A stretch of 64,000 nt of DNA from Hyphomicrobiales bacterium (GTDB taxonomy: Bacteria; Pseudomonadota; Alphaproteobacteria; Rhizobiales; Xanthobacteraceae), in NCBI GenBank assembly GCA_017305715.1, contig JAFKKG010000035.1, positions 1-64,000 on the forward strand, in the 5' to 3' direction. The stretch's first letter is position 1. The number at the start of each line of letters is the position of its first letter. The position numbers were made by a program, and so were the translations under genes. Shown one piece after another: positions 62,451 to 64,000 of this stretch. The notes beneath the pieces are model-generated. The model saw only the letters and a list, made by a program, of their open reading frames with translations. It was not told where the DNA came from and did not search any database.

Positions 62451-63226
62451 TGGCTCACTCCGAGATAGGCGGTCTGGACATCGGGGTTGGCAATCAGCGC
62501 ATCAAAGCTGCCCTCGAAGATCTTGCGGCCGAAATTCAGCACCACGCAGCGGTCCGAGACGCGGCGGATCACGTCCATTTCGTGCTCGACCAGGATCACG
62601 GCCAGGTCCGGCATCTCCTGGCGAAACGCCAAGAGATCGTCCATCAGCTGCCGCGTCTCGTCATGCGTCATGCCCGCCGAGGGTTCATCCAGCAGAAGAA
62701 GCCGAGGTGTGCCGATCAACGCGCGGCAGATTTCGATCCGCCGGCGGTCGATCATGGTGAACGATCCGGCAGGCTGAAACAGCCGGTCGGCGATGACGGG
62801 ATTGAAACGCTGGGCCAGCGCACGGGCGCGCTCGAACATCAAGCCGAGTTCGTCCGACCAGCGGCGGCGGCGAAACAGGTTCGTGAGCAGTCCGAGATCG
62901 AGCCGGCACAGCGCGCCGACCACGATATTGTCGAACACGCTCTGGTCCAGCATCAGCCGCGAGCGCTGGAAGGTTCGCGCAACGCCTGCCCTGCCGATCA
63001 TTTGCGGCGGTTTGGCGAACAGATCGCGCGCATCCAGAAGCACCGATCCCGCCGATGGCTTGTAGAGACCGGTCACCACGTTGAAAAACGTGGTCTTGCC
63101 TGACCCGTTCGGGCCGACCAGGCCGACGGTTTCGCCCTTGGCGACCTCGATATCGAGACCATCGAGCGCGACGAGACCGTCGAAGCGCATGGTGAGGCCG
63201 CCGCAGGTCAATAAGGGAGCACTCAT
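62447..63226 (-). CDS. livG: LIV-type ABC transporter ATP-binding protein (LivG), odd signature
   Basis: ABC ATPase of about 259 residues: Walker A GPNGSGKTTFFNVVTG, Walker B LLLLDEPSAGMTHDE, H-loop EHEMDVIRRVS. The signature position reads SFTMIDRRRIEICRAL, lacking the Gly of LSGGQ-type signatures. The ATG at 63226 overlaps the livM stop; the longer frame to 63733 overlaps livM. Its partner LivF has a normal signature, which may keep one active site. Confidence 0.9.
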   Translation of the reverse strand: MSAPLLTCGGLTMRFDGLVALDGLDIEVAKGETVGLVGPNGSGKTTFFNVVTGLYKPSAGSVLLDARDLFAKPPQMIGRAGVARTFQRSRLMLDQSVFDNIVVGALCRLDLGLLTNLFRRRRWSDELGLMFERARALAQRFNPVIADRLFQPAGSFTMIDRRRIEICRALIGTPRLLLLDEPSAGMTHDETRQLMDDLLAFRQEMPDLAVILVEHEMDVIRRVSDRCVVLNFGRKIFEGSFDALIANPDVQTAYLGVSQ

Positions 63227-64000
63227 GCGTCCGCTCCGGGCCGGCCGATGAAGCGCGACAGATCGCGGATCGGTCGCGGCAAGATGCCCGATGGGCGGAA
63301 CAGCAGGATGGCCAGCACCAGCAACGCGAAGATCAGCAGCCGGTATTCCTGGATCGCCTGCAATTTTTCGGGAATGACGAGGATCACCATCGCGGCGACC
63401 ACGGCCCCCCAGAAATTTCCGAGCCCGCCGAGCACGATGATCGACAGCATCAACAGGGAGTCGCCGAGCCCGGACCCGTTCGGCGTCACGAACCCGTTCA
63501 TCATGCCATAGAGTGCGCCTGCAACGCCGATCACCGCGTTGCCGATCAGGAACGCGACGACCTTCCAGCGGGCGATCGACAGGCCGAACACCGAGGCCGC
63601 GGTCTCGTCGCAGCGCACGGTGTCGAGCGCGATCCCGATCCAGGACCGTTCGATGCGGCGGATGAGTGTAAAGGCCACCGCAAAAATGCTGATCGAAAGC
63701 ACGGCGTAAGGCAGATAGAACGAAACATCCCACGGACCGATCGACGATATCAGGTTGAAGTCGAGGCCGAACGCCGAAAATCCCTTGATCTTCATGCCCT
63801 GCGGGCCGCCGAGGGTATCGTTGACCTCCAGCAGGCTGCGCAGCAGCAGGCCGAATGCGATGGTCACGAGCGCCGCATAGTGCCCGCGGGTCCGCAGCAC
63901 CGGCAGCAGCAGAATGACGCCGGTCGCGCCGGTCACGAGGCCCGCAACCATGAGGATCATCAGATGTGGAACCTCGGTATAGGCCGTCAATACGGCGGCC
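63223..64000 (-). CDS. livM: LIV-type ABC transporter permease (LivM), cut by the window end
   Basis: C-terminal 259 residues of a LivM permease with hydrophobic segments (ILMVAGLVTGATGVILLLPV, VAFLIGNAVIGVAGALYGMM, SLLMLSIIVLGGLGNFWGAVV). The frame is open to base 64000 with no stop, so the start lies outside; the TTG at 63990 is inside the coding region. Coupled to livG by ATGA overlap. Confidence 0.9.
   Translation of the reverse strand, partial: AAVLTAYTEVPHLMILMVAGLVTGATGVILLLPVLRTRGHYAALVTIAFGLLLRSLLEVNDTLGGPQGMKIKGFSAFGLDFNLISSIGPWDVSFYLPYAVLSISIFAVAFTLIRRIERSWIGIALDTVRCDETAASVFGLSIARWKVVAFLIGNAVIGVAGALYGMMNGFVTPNGSGLGDSLLMLSIIVLGGLGNFWGAVVAAMVILVIPEKLQAIQEYRLLIFALLVLAILLFRPSGILPRPIRDLSRFIGRPGADA

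Noticed and set aside
1..64000. CRISPR arrays, tRNA genes, insertion sequences
   Set aside because: No regularly spaced repeats, tRNA-like stems or transposase motifs were noticed; a dedicated scan would be needed to rule out degraded copies.

Overview
The window is a gene-dense, GC-rich stretch of an alphaproteobacterial chromosome, most probably Bradyrhizobium or a close relative. Evidence: strong G/C bias at third codon positions; short interspersed repeats of the kind I remember from Bradyrhizobium intergenic regions (1-470, 10323-10366, 11506-11626, 16333-16406); several branched-chain-amino-acid-type (LIV) ABC transporters; and a XoxF-type methanol oxidation island. The genus is an inference from memory; no 16S or other marker is present. 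I see no tRNA, rRNA, CRISPR array, transposase or phage module.

Left part (0.5-16.3 kb): acyl-CoA-type catabolism. A TetR regulator, an acyl-CoA ligase and a SnoaL-like protein run leftward, divergent from a SnoaL-crotonase fusion, with an AT-rich palindrome between them. A leftward run follows of TctC/Bug-type binding protein, CaiB-type CoA transferase, crotonase, and hydantoinase/oxoprolinase A and B subunits, headed by a LysR gene. Next come an ACT-like small protein divergent from an Lrp regulator, an M23-like peptidase, a DUF1127 protein and a GntR regulator.

Middle (16.4-32.8 kb): a seven-gene leftward operon (LIV binding protein, LivH, LivM, LivG, LivF, a DUF6166-like protein, zinc alcohol dehydrogenase) is divergent from a fatty-acid-hydroxylase/small-membrane-protein/phytanoyl-CoA-dioxygenase set. 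AT-rich TGATATAT-like sites before both the gntR gene and this operon suggest GntR control. Then come a homoserine-acetyltransferase-like hydrolase and a rightward permease, single-subunit hydantoinase, HExxH protein, amidase and YkvA run.

Right-centre (32.8-58.4 kb): a lanthanide-dependent methanol oxidation island. It holds a TonB receptor with a sensor kinase, the response regulator with fghA, a six-gene rightward export/ABC operon of the PQQ-linked families (binding protein, beta-propeller, ATPase, permease, exported proteins) resembling lanthanide-uptake (lut) clusters, the CXXCW protein and XoxJ, a zinc metallohydrolase and a SoxYZ-like carrier, several unknown exported proteins and an outer-membrane barrel, a three-gene TolQ-like membrane module, an AraC regulator, and xoxF-xoxG-frmA-gfa. 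XoxF carries the extra Asp that marks lanthanide use. Together these cover metal uptake, periplasmic methanol oxidation, electron transfer and glutathione-linked formaldehyde oxidation to formate.

Right end (58.4-64 kb): a leftward operon of LIV permease (cut by the window edge), two ATPases, aldoxime dehydratase and nitrilase, then a LysR gene. This is an aldoxime to nitrile to carboxylic acid route coupled to uptake.
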